Source: an uncultured Dyadobacter sp. (GTDB taxonomy: Bacteria; Bacteroidota; Bacteroidia; Cytophagales; Spirosomataceae). From it: a stretch of DNA of 64,000 nucleotides. A program made the position numbers and the translations under genes. The notes beneath the pieces are model-generated. The model did no database searches and was not told where the DNA came from. It saw only the letters and a list, made by a program, of their open reading frames with translations. Position 1 is the stretch's first letter. Each line of letters starts with the position of its first letter. The stretch covers positions 186,001 to 250,000 of the forward strand of contig NZ_CAMLSE010000009.1 in the NCBI RefSeq assembly GCF_946482605.1, read 5' to 3'. Shown here in pieces: positions 28,325 through 36,463 of this stretch.

Positions 28325-28903
28325 CTATTTCCCGGAAGTGATCCGGCTTAGTTGTGTGGCAGTTATGCCCAGGTAGGAAGCAATATGATATTTTTTAAGA
28401 CGCGGAATGATATGCCGGTGGGACAACAAAAAATCCTGGTATCGTTTGGCCGCCGTATCGGTACGAAAGGCGATTTCAAGCGGCTCTTTTTCAACTACCC
28501 AATGCTTTTCGAGATAGTTGATATAAAAAAGCGCCAGGTCATGATGTTGTTCAACCAATTTCCTGAATGCCGCAAAATCATATTCCAGAACGGCAGTCTC
28601 TTCGATAGCAATAATGGAAAAGCGACTTGGTGTTTGCGTCATTGTGGCGGTTACCGATGCTGCGAGTCTATTTTCAGGGAAAAAATATTTGATGATCATT
28701 TCACCGTCGTCCGGAAAAAACGATTGGTAAGCCAGCCCCCGGCATATAAAAGATACTTTGCGGGGAACTTGCCCCTCTTTAATCAGGTATTCGCCTTTAT
28801 CATAGGTCTTTGTACGCAGCAGAGCGCCCCAGGCCGATTGCGCCTCTTCGGTAATGGGGTGATACCTGCGAATTTGCTGAAAGAAAATCTCCTGACTCAT
28901 CAA
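28325..28903 (-). CDS. Crp/Fnr-family regulator
   Basis: 192 residues. Cyclic-nucleotide-binding-like beta-roll at about 20-125 (KGEYLIKEGQVPRKVSFICRG without its last residue) and a short C-terminal winged-helix part with IASYLGITATQLSRI. No Fnr-type Cys cluster is seen, so it is not an Fe-S sensor. The effector pocket lacks an evident cAMP PRxR motif, as is common in Bacteroidota homologues. It may act on the aldo/keto reductase region upstream of it. Confidence 0.85.
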   Translation of the reverse strand: MMSQEIFFQQIRRYHPITEEAQSAWGALLRTKTYDKGEYLIKEGQVPRKVSFICRGLAYQSFFPDDGEMIIKYFFPENRLAASVTATMTQTPSRFSIIAIEETAVLEYDFAAFRKLVEQHHDLALFYINYLEKHWVVEKEPLEIAFRTDTAAKRYQDFLLSHRHIIPRLKKYHIASYLGITATQLSRITSGK

Positions 28904-29383
28904 TGCCCTCTAATAAATGATAAAGAATTCCCGCACCGATCCCACACTTTCCCAATTCGTTTCGGCAAGTTCCATAGCCGAGCAGATGAGGACGACCAGC
29001 ACTTACATCGCACGACATGATCGAAAGTACGCTCTCAGAAAACGGGGCGCATGCGAAGATCTACCCTTTTATCTTTCACGAATGTTTGAAAGGTGTGTTT
29101 CTGTAAATGTAAATAAGGCTTGACATGATAAATTCCATTGAGACCAGCCAATACGTGCCGTCGACCATACTTTCTATCAAGCTGGTAAGGGTATTCATTA
29201 AAACTGCCGAGGATATTTTTCAGCTGCAAGAAGGCGACTAGTCAGGCATATCAAAGTCCCATACAGCGACTCCCAAGCGCACCAAATCCTGAACCGTAGA
29301 GGCAAGTAATTTGAGCCGTGGGCGAAATGCGATCAGGCGGGCAACCCGGATCTTTGTGTCGTAAAAATCTTCAAACAAAAACG
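28904..29383. other. Intergenic region with no supported gene
   Basis: Open frames of 60-72 codons occur here on both strands (for example 29035-29229, minus) but none has a recognisable product, signal peptide or usable start. It holds the promoters of the Crp/Fnr gene (minus) and the aldo/keto reductase gene (plus). Confidence 0.5.
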
Positions 29384-30355
29384 ATGACATCGATCACAAA
29401 AATAAACCTTGGCCAAAATGGCCCGCTCGTTTCCAAACTGGGACTTGGCTGTATGCGCATGTCGCCCGTATGGGGTGGCCCGGGAAACGACGAAAGCGAG
29501 AGCATCGCTACCATCCGGCAGGCCCTCGACAACGGCATTAACTTTCTGAACACCGGCGACTTTTATGCCAGCGGCCACAACGAACTGCTCGTGGGCAAGG
29601 CGATCAAAGGCAGGCGGGACGATGCGTTCATCAGTGTGAAGTTCGGGGCGATTTTCTATGGTAATCAATGGCTCGGTTTGGACCTGCGCCCGGTCGCCAT
29701 CAAGAATTTCATCAACTATTCCCTGGTCCGTCTGGGCATTGATACCATCGACCTTTATCAGCCCTGCCGGCTTGATGGCAGTGTGCCGGTCGAGGACGTC
29801 GTGGGAACCGTCGCCGATCTGATCAAAGAGGGAAAAGTCCGCTACCTGGGCGTATCCGAGATCAACGCCGACCAGCTTCGCCAGGCACACAACGTATATC
29901 CGGTAACGGCCCTGGAAATAGGTTATTCACTGGCCGACAGGCAGATAGAGAGCGACTTACTTCCGGCGGCCGAAGAGCTGGGTATCGGCGTGGTCGCATT
30001 TGCCAACACCGCCGAGGGATTGCTGACCGGCCAGATGAAAGCACCGCTGGCTGCCGACGCTTACCAGAGTCATTTTTCCCGTTTTCAAGGCGAAAACCTG
30101 ACCGCCAACCTGGAAAAAGTCGAGGTACTGAAGCAAATGGCAGCCGAAAAAGGTTTCACCCCGGCTCAGCTCGCGATCGCCTGGGTGAATGCACAGGGTT
30201 CACATCTGATGCCGCTGGTAAGCATGAACCGGAGGTCACGGCTTCCTGAAAACCTAGAAGCCATGGGAATCGAATTCACGGCCGATGAGATGAACACGCT
30301 CAACACGCGGTTTGCACCGGGCGCTATTCTTGGAACCACTTACCTTCAGAGATAG
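29384..30355 (+). CDS. Aldo/keto reductase
   Basis: 323 residues from the ATG at 29384; the GTG at 29318 gives a poor N-terminus and is rejected. TIM-barrel AKR fold with LGLGCMRM, the tetrad residues Asp in NTGDFYASG and Tyr in the same motif, and Lys in FISVKFG. The usual catalytic His is replaced: the segment is IDLYQPCRLD rather than DLxxxH. A related AKR subgroup with IYRPARLD at this site is known to me, so this is likely a family trait and not decay. NADPH-dependent carbonyl reduction is the expected role. An AraC-type gene follows 40 bases downstream. Confidence 0.9.
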   Translation: MTSITKINLGQNGPLVSKLGLGCMRMSPVWGGPGNDESESIATIRQALDNGINFLNTGDFYASGHNELLVGKAIKGRRDDAFISVKFGAIFYGNQWLGLDLRPVAIKNFINYSLVRLGIDTIDLYQPCRLDGSVPVEDVVGTVADLIKEGKVRYLGVSEINADQLRQAHNVYPVTALEIGYSLADRQIESDLLPAAEELGIGVVAFANTAEGLLTGQMKAPLAADAYQSHFSRFQGENLTANLEKVEVLKQMAAEKGFTPAQLAIAWVNAQGSHLMPLVSMNRRSRLPENLEAMGIEFTADEMNTLNTRFAPGAILGTTYLQR

Positions 30356-30395
30356 CAGCGCTGCAAATAAGTCCGGCATTTAATATCTTTACGCA

Positions 30396-31208
30396 GTGAC
30401 GAATCCAACCGAAATATTGCCCGGAGTGATCTTTTATTCTTACCTCTCCACGAAGCGGAAGGAGAAAGTCGGCTTTTTGCAGCACAATACCCTGGTGTTG
30501 CAGGTGGCCGGACTGTTTACACTGGAAACAGCCGGGCAAAAGGTGTCGATGCGAAGCGGTGAAATGCTGCTGATCCGTAAAAATCAGCTGGGTCAGATCA
30601 CCAAAACCCCATTACCCGATCAGGATTATCAGACGATCGTCATTTCCTTGCAGGAAGACCTGCTCAGGCAGATCGCCCTGGAAGAGCGGATACAGATACA
30701 ACAGAAATACACAGGGCCTTCCAACATTCTCATTCCCCGAAATGATTTTTTGGAAGGCTATTTCCAATCCATTGTGCCGTATATCCGCAATCCGTCGGAA
30801 AAAATTACGAATGCAATGGGTATTTTGAAGGTGAAGGAAGGCGTGCAGTTGTTGCTGCACGCCATGCCGGCACTCAGCAACTTTCTGTTTGATTTTTCAG
30901 AGCCTCACAAGATCGATCTGGAAAAATTCATGCTCAGTAATTTTCATTTCAACCTCCCCGTCGAAAAGTTTGCGCAGCTTACCGGCAGAAGCCTGGCCGG
31001 ATTTAAACGCGACTTCGGGAAAACATTCGGAATGCCGCCCAGGCAATGGCTGCTGGAACGACGGCTGACAGAGGCACGCCACCTGATTGAAAAAAAGAAC
31101 AGAAAACCTTCCGCATTCTACCTCGACCTGGGGTTTGAAAGCCTCTCCCATTTCTCCCACGCATTCAAAAAGAAATTCGGCAAAACACCCACCGACTGGC
31201 TGGTGTAG
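30396..31208 (+). CDS. AraC-family transcriptional regulator
   Basis: 270 residues. The start is a GTG at 30396; the next Met codon lies about 50 codons into the N-terminal beta domain, so the GTG is needed. C-terminal double HTH with LPVEKFAQLTGRSLAGFKRDF and LDLGFESLSHFSHAFKKKFG. Probably regulates the aldo/keto reductase next to it; it ends 120 bases before the peptide exporter gene. TATCTTTA at about 30384 resembles a -7 element one base from consensus. Confidence 0.9.
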   Translation: MTNPTEILPGVIFYSYLSTKRKEKVGFLQHNTLVLQVAGLFTLETAGQKVSMRSGEMLLIRKNQLGQITKTPLPDQDYQTIVISLQEDLLRQIALEERIQIQQKYTGPSNILIPRNDFLEGYFQSIVPYIRNPSEKITNAMGILKVKEGVQLLLHAMPALSNFLFDFSEPHKIDLEKFMLSNFHFNLPVEKFAQLTGRSLAGFKRDFGKTFGMPPRQWLLERRLTEARHLIEKKNRKPSAFYLDLGFESLSHFSHAFKKKFGKTPTDWLV

Positions 31209-31328
31209 CGCTGCGGCTGTGCCCGCCAGGGTACGCAACCGACTATTTCTTGCTTAACAAAAAGAGTATTGCAGTTTACTTGTCGTCTTTCAAGTATAAG
31301 TATAGTCACATCCCTTGCAAACTCGCCA

Positions 31329-33704
31329 ATGCCTGACTTTCCCCACTACAAGCAGCTGGATCAAATGGACTGCGGCCCTACCTGCCTGCGCATGATTTCC
31401 ACGTATTTCGGTCGGCATTATACTGCCCAGACCCTCCGGGAGCGTGCGCAGATCAACAAAGAAGGGGTTTCGTTGCTGGGAATCGCCGAGGCTGCCGAAT
31501 CCATCGGCATGAAAGCGGTTGGGGTGAGGACCACCCTCGCGAAACTTACAGACGAAATGCCGCTGCCCTGCATTCTGCATTGGGGCCAAAGTCATTTTGT
31601 GGTGCTTTACAAAATAAAAACACCCGATAGTTTAAGCCGTCGCTTCCTGGCATCGCTCCGCGGCGGCCGGAAGCCGGATAGCGGCTTCCCATACCCATTC
31701 CCATCTTCGGGAAACGTCACGCACGCCGGTGGTGAAAATGGCGAAGCACCTGCGTCTAGCCCGGACGATACGCTTGCTCGGACCACATTTTACATTGCCG
31801 ACCCTGCTACGGGCCTCGTTTCTTTAACCTCCGCCGAGTTTCAGCACAAATGGCTCAGCACCCAGACAAACGGTCCCAGGCAAGGCATCGCTCTCTCGAT
31901 CGAGCCCACATCCCGTTTCTATGAAAAGGAAGGTGAAAAGGCTGGCGAACAGGGGTTCGTGCCCATGTTGAAATACCTGTGGCAGTACAAAAACCTGATC
32001 GTACAGCTCGTCCTGGCATTGCTCGCAGGAAGCGGTTTTTCCCTGCTCATTCCGTTCCTCACGCAGTCGGTGGTGGATATCGGCATCGGTACCGGAAACA
32101 TTTCTTTCGTGTATCTGGTGCTCATCGCGCAATTGGTCCTGATGCTCAGCGTGGCCTCCATCGATTTTCTCCGAAGTTGGATATTGCTCTACATCAGTTC
32201 CCGGCTCAACCTGTCGATCCTTTCCGGTTTCCTTTCTAAACTCATGCGCCTGCCCATCTCTTTTTTTGAGATAAAGCAGTTTGGGGACGTCATACAGCGT
32301 ATCGGAGATCACCAAAGAATCGAGGCATTTCTGACCGGGCAGACGTTGAATGTTCTGTTTTCATTGTTTAACCTCGTTGTTTTCGGCGCTGTACTGGCAT
32401 ACTATCACCTGACCATTTTTGTCGTAGCGATCGGCGCGTCCCTGGTGTATGTCGCCTGGGTGGTCACGTTCCTGAAAAAGCGCAGGCAGCTGGATACGCA
32501 TCGGTTCGAGGTGTCATCCCGCAACCAGAGCCAGATCGTTCAGCTCGTACAGGGCATGCAGGATATCAAACTGTCCGGAGCGGAAACATCCAAACGATGG
32601 GAATGGGAACGTACGCAGGCCAAACTCTTTAAATGGAGTGTCAAAAGTCTGTCATTATCCCAATCTCAGCATGCGGGTGCCTTACTGATCAACAATGGCA
32701 AAAACCTGTTGATTACCTTCCTGGCCGCAAAGGCCGTGATCGACGGGCAGATTACGTTGGGAGCGATGATGTCGATCCAGTACATCCTGGGCCAGTTCAA
32801 TGCGCCGGTAGAGCAGATGATGAGCTTTCTTCAGTCCTGGCAGGACGCCCAAATGAGCCTCGAACGGCTCAACGAGGTTCATCAGCTGGCGGACGAGGAG
32901 CCTCTCGACACTGCGACGCTCACACAATGGAACAATGCGCAGGACATCGTTATCCGCGATTTGTCCTTCACCTATCCGGGCGCCGGTAACCTGCCTGTAC
33001 TCCGGAACATCAGTCTCACCATTCCATTCGGCAAAACCACGGCCATTGTGGGCACCAGCGGAAGTGGAAAAACGACGTTGCTGAAACTATTGCTCAGATT
33101 CCACGAACCGCAAGGCGGCGGCATTTACCTTCGGCCGCCAAGCGCCTCAGACGCCGGCATGCTCGGCATTGCCATGATCTCGCACCGCGCCTGGCGGCAG
33201 CAATGCGGGGTGGTCATGCAGGAAGGTTTCGTCTTTTCGGATACCATCGCGAGGAACATCGCCGTATCCGACGAAGTCATTGACGAAGAGAAATTGCATC
33301 GCGCCGCCCGTACGGCCAATATTCACGGCTTTATCGCGTCTTTGCCGCTAGGCTACCACACCAGGATCGGTGCGGAAGGTAACGGCATCAGCCAGGGACA
33401 AAAGCAGCGCATCCTCATTGCAAGGTCTGTTTACAAAAATCCCGAAATTCTGCTGTTCGACGAGGCGACCAACGCGCTCGATACCAGGAATGAGGCAGTA
33501 ATCGTCCAGAATCTCAATGAGTTCTTCCAGGGCCGGACGGTCGTGGTAGTGGCCCACCGGCTCAGCACGGTCAAAAATGCCGATCAGATTATCGTGATGG
33601 AAAAAGGGGAAATCGCCGAAAGCGGCACGCACGATGAACTCGTAGCACTCCGTGGCAAGTATTTTGAACTCGTAAGCAATCAGCTTGGGCTGGCAGCGGG
33701 CTGA
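31329..33704 (+). CDS. C39-peptidase ABC exporter (leader-cleaving)
   Basis: 791 residues from the ATG at 31329. N-terminal C39 peptidase domain with Cys15 (QMDCGPTC), His89 (WGQSHFVVLY) and Asp158 (YIADPATG), all catalytic residues present. Between His89 and Asp158 is an insertion of about 50 residues rich in Gly, Pro and Ser (residues about 102-152), longer than in the family. Then five to six membrane helices (about 230-500), and an ATPase domain with Walker A GTSGSGKTT near 575, signature ISQGQKQR near 688, Walker B ILLFDEAT near 707. It cleaves GG-type leaders during export; the obvious substrate is the peptide at 38163. It heads the cluster. Confidence 0.93.
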   Translation: MPDFPHYKQLDQMDCGPTCLRMISTYFGRHYTAQTLRERAQINKEGVSLLGIAEAAESIGMKAVGVRTTLAKLTDEMPLPCILHWGQSHFVVLYKIKTPDSLSRRFLASLRGGRKPDSGFPYPFPSSGNVTHAGGENGEAPASSPDDTLARTTFYIADPATGLVSLTSAEFQHKWLSTQTNGPRQGIALSIEPTSRFYEKEGEKAGEQGFVPMLKYLWQYKNLIVQLVLALLAGSGFSLLIPFLTQSVVDIGIGTGNISFVYLVLIAQLVLMLSVASIDFLRSWILLYISSRLNLSILSGFLSKLMRLPISFFEIKQFGDVIQRIGDHQRIEAFLTGQTLNVLFSLFNLVVFGAVLAYYHLTIFVVAIGASLVYVAWVVTFLKKRRQLDTHRFEVSSRNQSQIVQLVQGMQDIKLSGAETSKRWEWERTQAKLFKWSVKSLSLSQSQHAGALLINNGKNLLITFLAAKAVIDGQITLGAMMSIQYILGQFNAPVEQMMSFLQSWQDAQMSLERLNEVHQLADEEPLDTATLTQWNNAQDIVIRDLSFTYPGAGNLPVLRNISLTIPFGKTTAIVGTSGSGKTTLLKLLLRFHEPQGGGIYLRPPSASDAGMLGIAMISHRAWRQQCGVVMQEGFVFSDTIARNIAVSDEVIDEEKLHRAARTANIHGFIASLPLGYHTRIGAEGNGISQGQKQRILIARSVYKNPEILLFDEATNALDTRNEAVIVQNLNEFFQGRTVVVVAHRLSTVKNADQIIVMEKGEIAESGTHDELVALRGKYFELVSNQLGLAAG

Positions 33705-33753
33705 TCCCGGAACAGCAAGCATTCTCCCGCATTACCCAACGCAACTACGCACC

Positions 33754-34554
33754 ATGCCCGAAAGCCCACAACGAAAAAACAATCCCGGGCCAATCGCCCG
33801 GCCTTTTCAGGAACTCCACAGCGAGGAGCTGCATGAAATCATCCGCCGCCCCCCGACCTGGCCGGTCCGCTGGGGCGTTACCCTGTTTTTTGTGCTGATG
33901 CTCCTCTTGCTGGCCGGATCATGGCTCATCCGGTACCCCGATACGGTCACAGCGCCCATGACCCTCGCTTCGGGCCTCGCCCCCGTCACCGTGTCCGCGC
34001 CCACGGCAGAAATACTGGCAGATCTGCTGGTGCAGGACGGTGATCTGGTCGCAAAAGGCCAAATGCTGGCATATACGGAAAACAAATCCGTGCTGAAAGA
34101 CAACACCACAAGGCCCGCAAAACGCAATGCCATGATCGCCCCTGCGTCGGGCAGGGTGCTTCTCGCTGCGCCATGGCAAGACCTGCGGCAGGCTTCACCG
34201 GGACAAAAGATACTGAGCATAGTACCCACCAATGACCGCGTTCAGGGAATCATGAAGCTGTCGCAATCCAGTCTAGGTAAAATAGCCGTCGGTCAGAAAG
34301 TGCTGGTCAAACTGGATGCATTCCCGTATCGGGAATTTGGATTGATCGAGGGAATGCTTTCGCACATTTCGACGTCGCCCGGGCAGGATGATTTGTATTG
34401 GGGATATATTGATTTTCCACAAAAATTAAAAACATCACAGGGACAGGAATTACCGTACCGCATCGGAATGCGAGGGCAGGCGGAAATCATAACAAAAGAA
34501 ATGCGACTGGCAGAACGTCTCTTTTTAAAAGTTTCCGGTTCGAAAAATAACTGA
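33754..34554 (+). CDS. Very short HlyD-type membrane-fusion adaptor
   Basis: 266 residues from the ATG at 33754. One membrane helix at about 46-66, then a split lipoyl (biotinyl-lipoyl-like) domain: APTAEILADLLVQDGDLVAKG and, after only about 20 residues, MIAPASGRVLLA. Family members usually carry a long coiled-coil hairpin between the two halves; here it is absent, so the protein is about 150 residues shorter than normal. The beta-barrel part (VKLDAFPYREFG) and C-terminal part are present. It should couple the exporter to the outer membrane, but its reach is limited. No TolC gene is nearby. Confidence 0.85.
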   Translation: MPESPQRKNNPGPIARPFQELHSEELHEIIRRPPTWPVRWGVTLFFVLMLLLLAGSWLIRYPDTVTAPMTLASGLAPVTVSAPTAEILADLLVQDGDLVAKGQMLAYTENKSVLKDNTTRPAKRNAMIAPASGRVLLAAPWQDLRQASPGQKILSIVPTNDRVQGIMKLSQSSLGKIAVGQKVLVKLDAFPYREFGLIEGMLSHISTSPGQDDLYWGYIDFPQKLKTSQGQELPYRIGMRGQAEIITKEMRLAERLFLKVSGSKNN

Positions 34555-34724
34555 TGCATTTCATTTTCAGCCGCTGTATTTCAAGCATTTCAATTCCCTG
34601 TTTTTAAGAAAGTATATTTTTTCAATCTTCACTAAGGGTATTTTTAGTCCAAAAAAGTCTTATAATTATCACATACCTCTTTGAGAGATATGGATAATCT
34701 TCGTCAACTGAAAATGCCCCTGGA

Positions 34725-35552
34725 ATGAATGATCTTGTCATTGGAATTGCCATTGGTTACGAATTTCCCGCGCTGAACAATTGGATTAGATCTTTGCTGC
34801 AATGCGGATTTAAAGGCAGAAAAGTATTGATACTAGGTGGGGTGTCGGCGGAAACTATTGAAAAAGTGGCGAGCCTCGGTATAGAAACGGAAGTGGTCGA
34901 TATGCCGGAAGATTACATTCCAGCATTAATTGTGGTCGATCGGTTTCTCATCCTGCATTCGTTTCTGGCTGATCAGCATGATATCAGATATGTGATCTTG
35001 ACCGATGTAAGAGACGTCGTCTTTCAAAGAAACCCCTCCGATTTCCTTGACAATTTAGGAACAGATCCCGAATTCGGGCTGATCGTTTCGTCCGAAGGAA
35101 TAAAATACAAAGATGAAGTATGGAGCAACGACAATCTGCTCGATTCATTTCCGGACGTCGCATTTGTCATGCAGGAACAAACCATTTACAATGCCGGGGT
35201 GATTGCCGGAAAACCTGGTTACCTGTCCGATCTGGCATTGCAGGTATTTCTGTTATCAAAACATAATCCGATCTCCAATCCGGATCAAACAGCTATGAAT
35301 ATCCTGCTTTCATCCCGCGTATGGTCGGAAGCAACCCGGTTTTCCAGCCATCAGGATGCCTGGACGTTACAAGCCGGAACGATGATGGATCCTGTAAAAA
35401 AGGCCCGGTATCAGTCGAAGCTGATCGATGGGGATATGCACATCAATATGGATGGCCGCGTCGAAAACTCCTCCGGTTCAGCGTTTTTTATTTTACATCA
35501 ATATGACAGGGTTCCTGAATTAAACGGGCTTGTCAATTCGCTTTACAGCTAA
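34725..35552 (+). CDS. GT-A-like glycosyltransferase
   Basis: 275 residues. N-terminal Rossmann-like part (LVIGIAIGYEFPALNNWIRS), then ILTDVRDVVFQ with Asp94 and Asp97 in the place of a metal-binding DxD, and IYNAGVIAGKP plus PDQTAMNILL as in sugar-transferring GT-A enzymes. I cannot assign a CAZy family. It lies in the peptide cluster, so the acceptor may be the exported peptide, though a surface glycan is possible. A 12-codon frame at 34690-34728 overlaps its start and may be a leader. Confidence 0.7.
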   Translation: MNDLVIGIAIGYEFPALNNWIRSLLQCGFKGRKVLILGGVSAETIEKVASLGIETEVVDMPEDYIPALIVVDRFLILHSFLADQHDIRYVILTDVRDVVFQRNPSDFLDNLGTDPEFGLIVSSEGIKYKDEVWSNDNLLDSFPDVAFVMQEQTIYNAGVIAGKPGYLSDLALQVFLLSKHNPISNPDQTAMNILLSSRVWSEATRFSSHQDAWTLQAGTMMDPVKKARYQSKLIDGDMHINMDGRVENSSGSAFFILHQYDRVPELNGLVNSLYS

Positions 35553-35608
35553 TTAGGCCTGGTACGTAAAAAATATGCGTAGGTCATTTGCTTTCATGAA
35601 ATGCTGAT

Positions 35609-36445
35609 ATGAATTCATACTTAATTGAAAAATACGGTACGATTGAAATTACCGGCGAAATCCGGAAAAATGACTATTGCATGATCGATAGTATCACACA
35701 CGGACTGTTCGCCTGCTTTTACTGCATTCTGTACGGGCTATATATATGCGAAATGGAAGATATCAAACCGGTAGTGGTTTTGGGTGACCGGAATCTGTAT
35801 TTCGAGAAGGAAAAAGGCTGGAATGTATTTACGTATTTCTATCGGAAAAGCCACCGGAAAAACCAGGAGGATTTGTCAAAACTCGCGAAAATTACCATTT
35901 CCGATCCCGGTCATTTTTTATCCTGGTGCCGCATATCCACATCCGAAAAAATCATTTCCAACTTACTGATCAACAAGTATTTTGTCCTCAAAAATTCGGT
36001 TCACAAACCCATAGAAGATTTTGTCAAAAAGCATTTGCAAGGCCATAAAGTAGTGGGTGTCCATTTCCGGGGGACCGACAAGGTGAAGGAAACGCCTTTG
36101 CTTGATTTCGCCGCCTACGAGCACCGGATCGGGCTGATGCTGACGACCGGTGTTTGCGACAGGTTTTTCTTCGCCACCGATGAGCTGCATTTAAAGGAAT
36201 ATGTGCGCAAAAAATACAAAGACAAGGCCATCATGCACGAATTGAGCAGCGCGTACGCAGGAGCGCCCGCCCAGGCCGGCCTCCATTTCTCACACACTAC
36301 GCCCTATCTGAGTGCCCTGGATGCGCTGACGGAATGCTATGTGCTGTCGCGGTGCCAGTTTTTACTAAGCTCCTCGAAATCATCCATGTCGCTGTTCGCC
36401 ACGTTTCTTAACCCGGACCTATTGCACCTTGTCATCGAACCATAA
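35609..36445 (+). CDS. Fucosyltransferase-like protein (HxRGTDK motif)
   Basis: 278 residues. Contains VVGVHFRGTDK at about 149-159 (His152, Arg154, Asp157), the nucleotide-sugar-binding motif of NodZ/POFUT/GT11-type fucosyltransferases, and LSSSKSSMSLFATFLNP near the C-terminus. The N-terminal half is divergent, with a short hydrophobic segment near residue 30. Its donor is inferred to be GDP-linked, probably fucose or a related sugar. It starts 56 bases after the GT-A gene and ends 18 bases before the VKOR fusion gene, supporting a common transcript. Confidence 0.7.
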   Translation: MNSYLIEKYGTIEITGEIRKNDYCMIDSITHGLFACFYCILYGLYICEMEDIKPVVVLGDRNLYFEKEKGWNVFTYFYRKSHRKNQEDLSKLAKITISDPGHFLSWCRISTSEKIISNLLINKYFVLKNSVHKPIEDFVKKHLQGHKVVGVHFRGTDKVKETPLLDFAAYEHRIGLMLTTGVCDRFFFATDELHLKEYVRKKYKDKAIMHELSSAYAGAPAQAGLHFSHTTPYLSALDALTECYVLSRCQFLLSSSKSSMSLFATFLNPDLLHLVIEP

Positions 36446-36463
36446 ACCAACCCAGTACCTGAT

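Noticed and set aside
28917..29229. Small frames on both strands between the Crp/Fnr and aldo/keto reductase genes
   Set aside because: No recognisable product, start or conserved pattern.
34690..34728. Twelve-codon frame overlapping the start of the GT-A gene
   Set aside because: Too short and without conserved features; might be a leader but cannot be supported.
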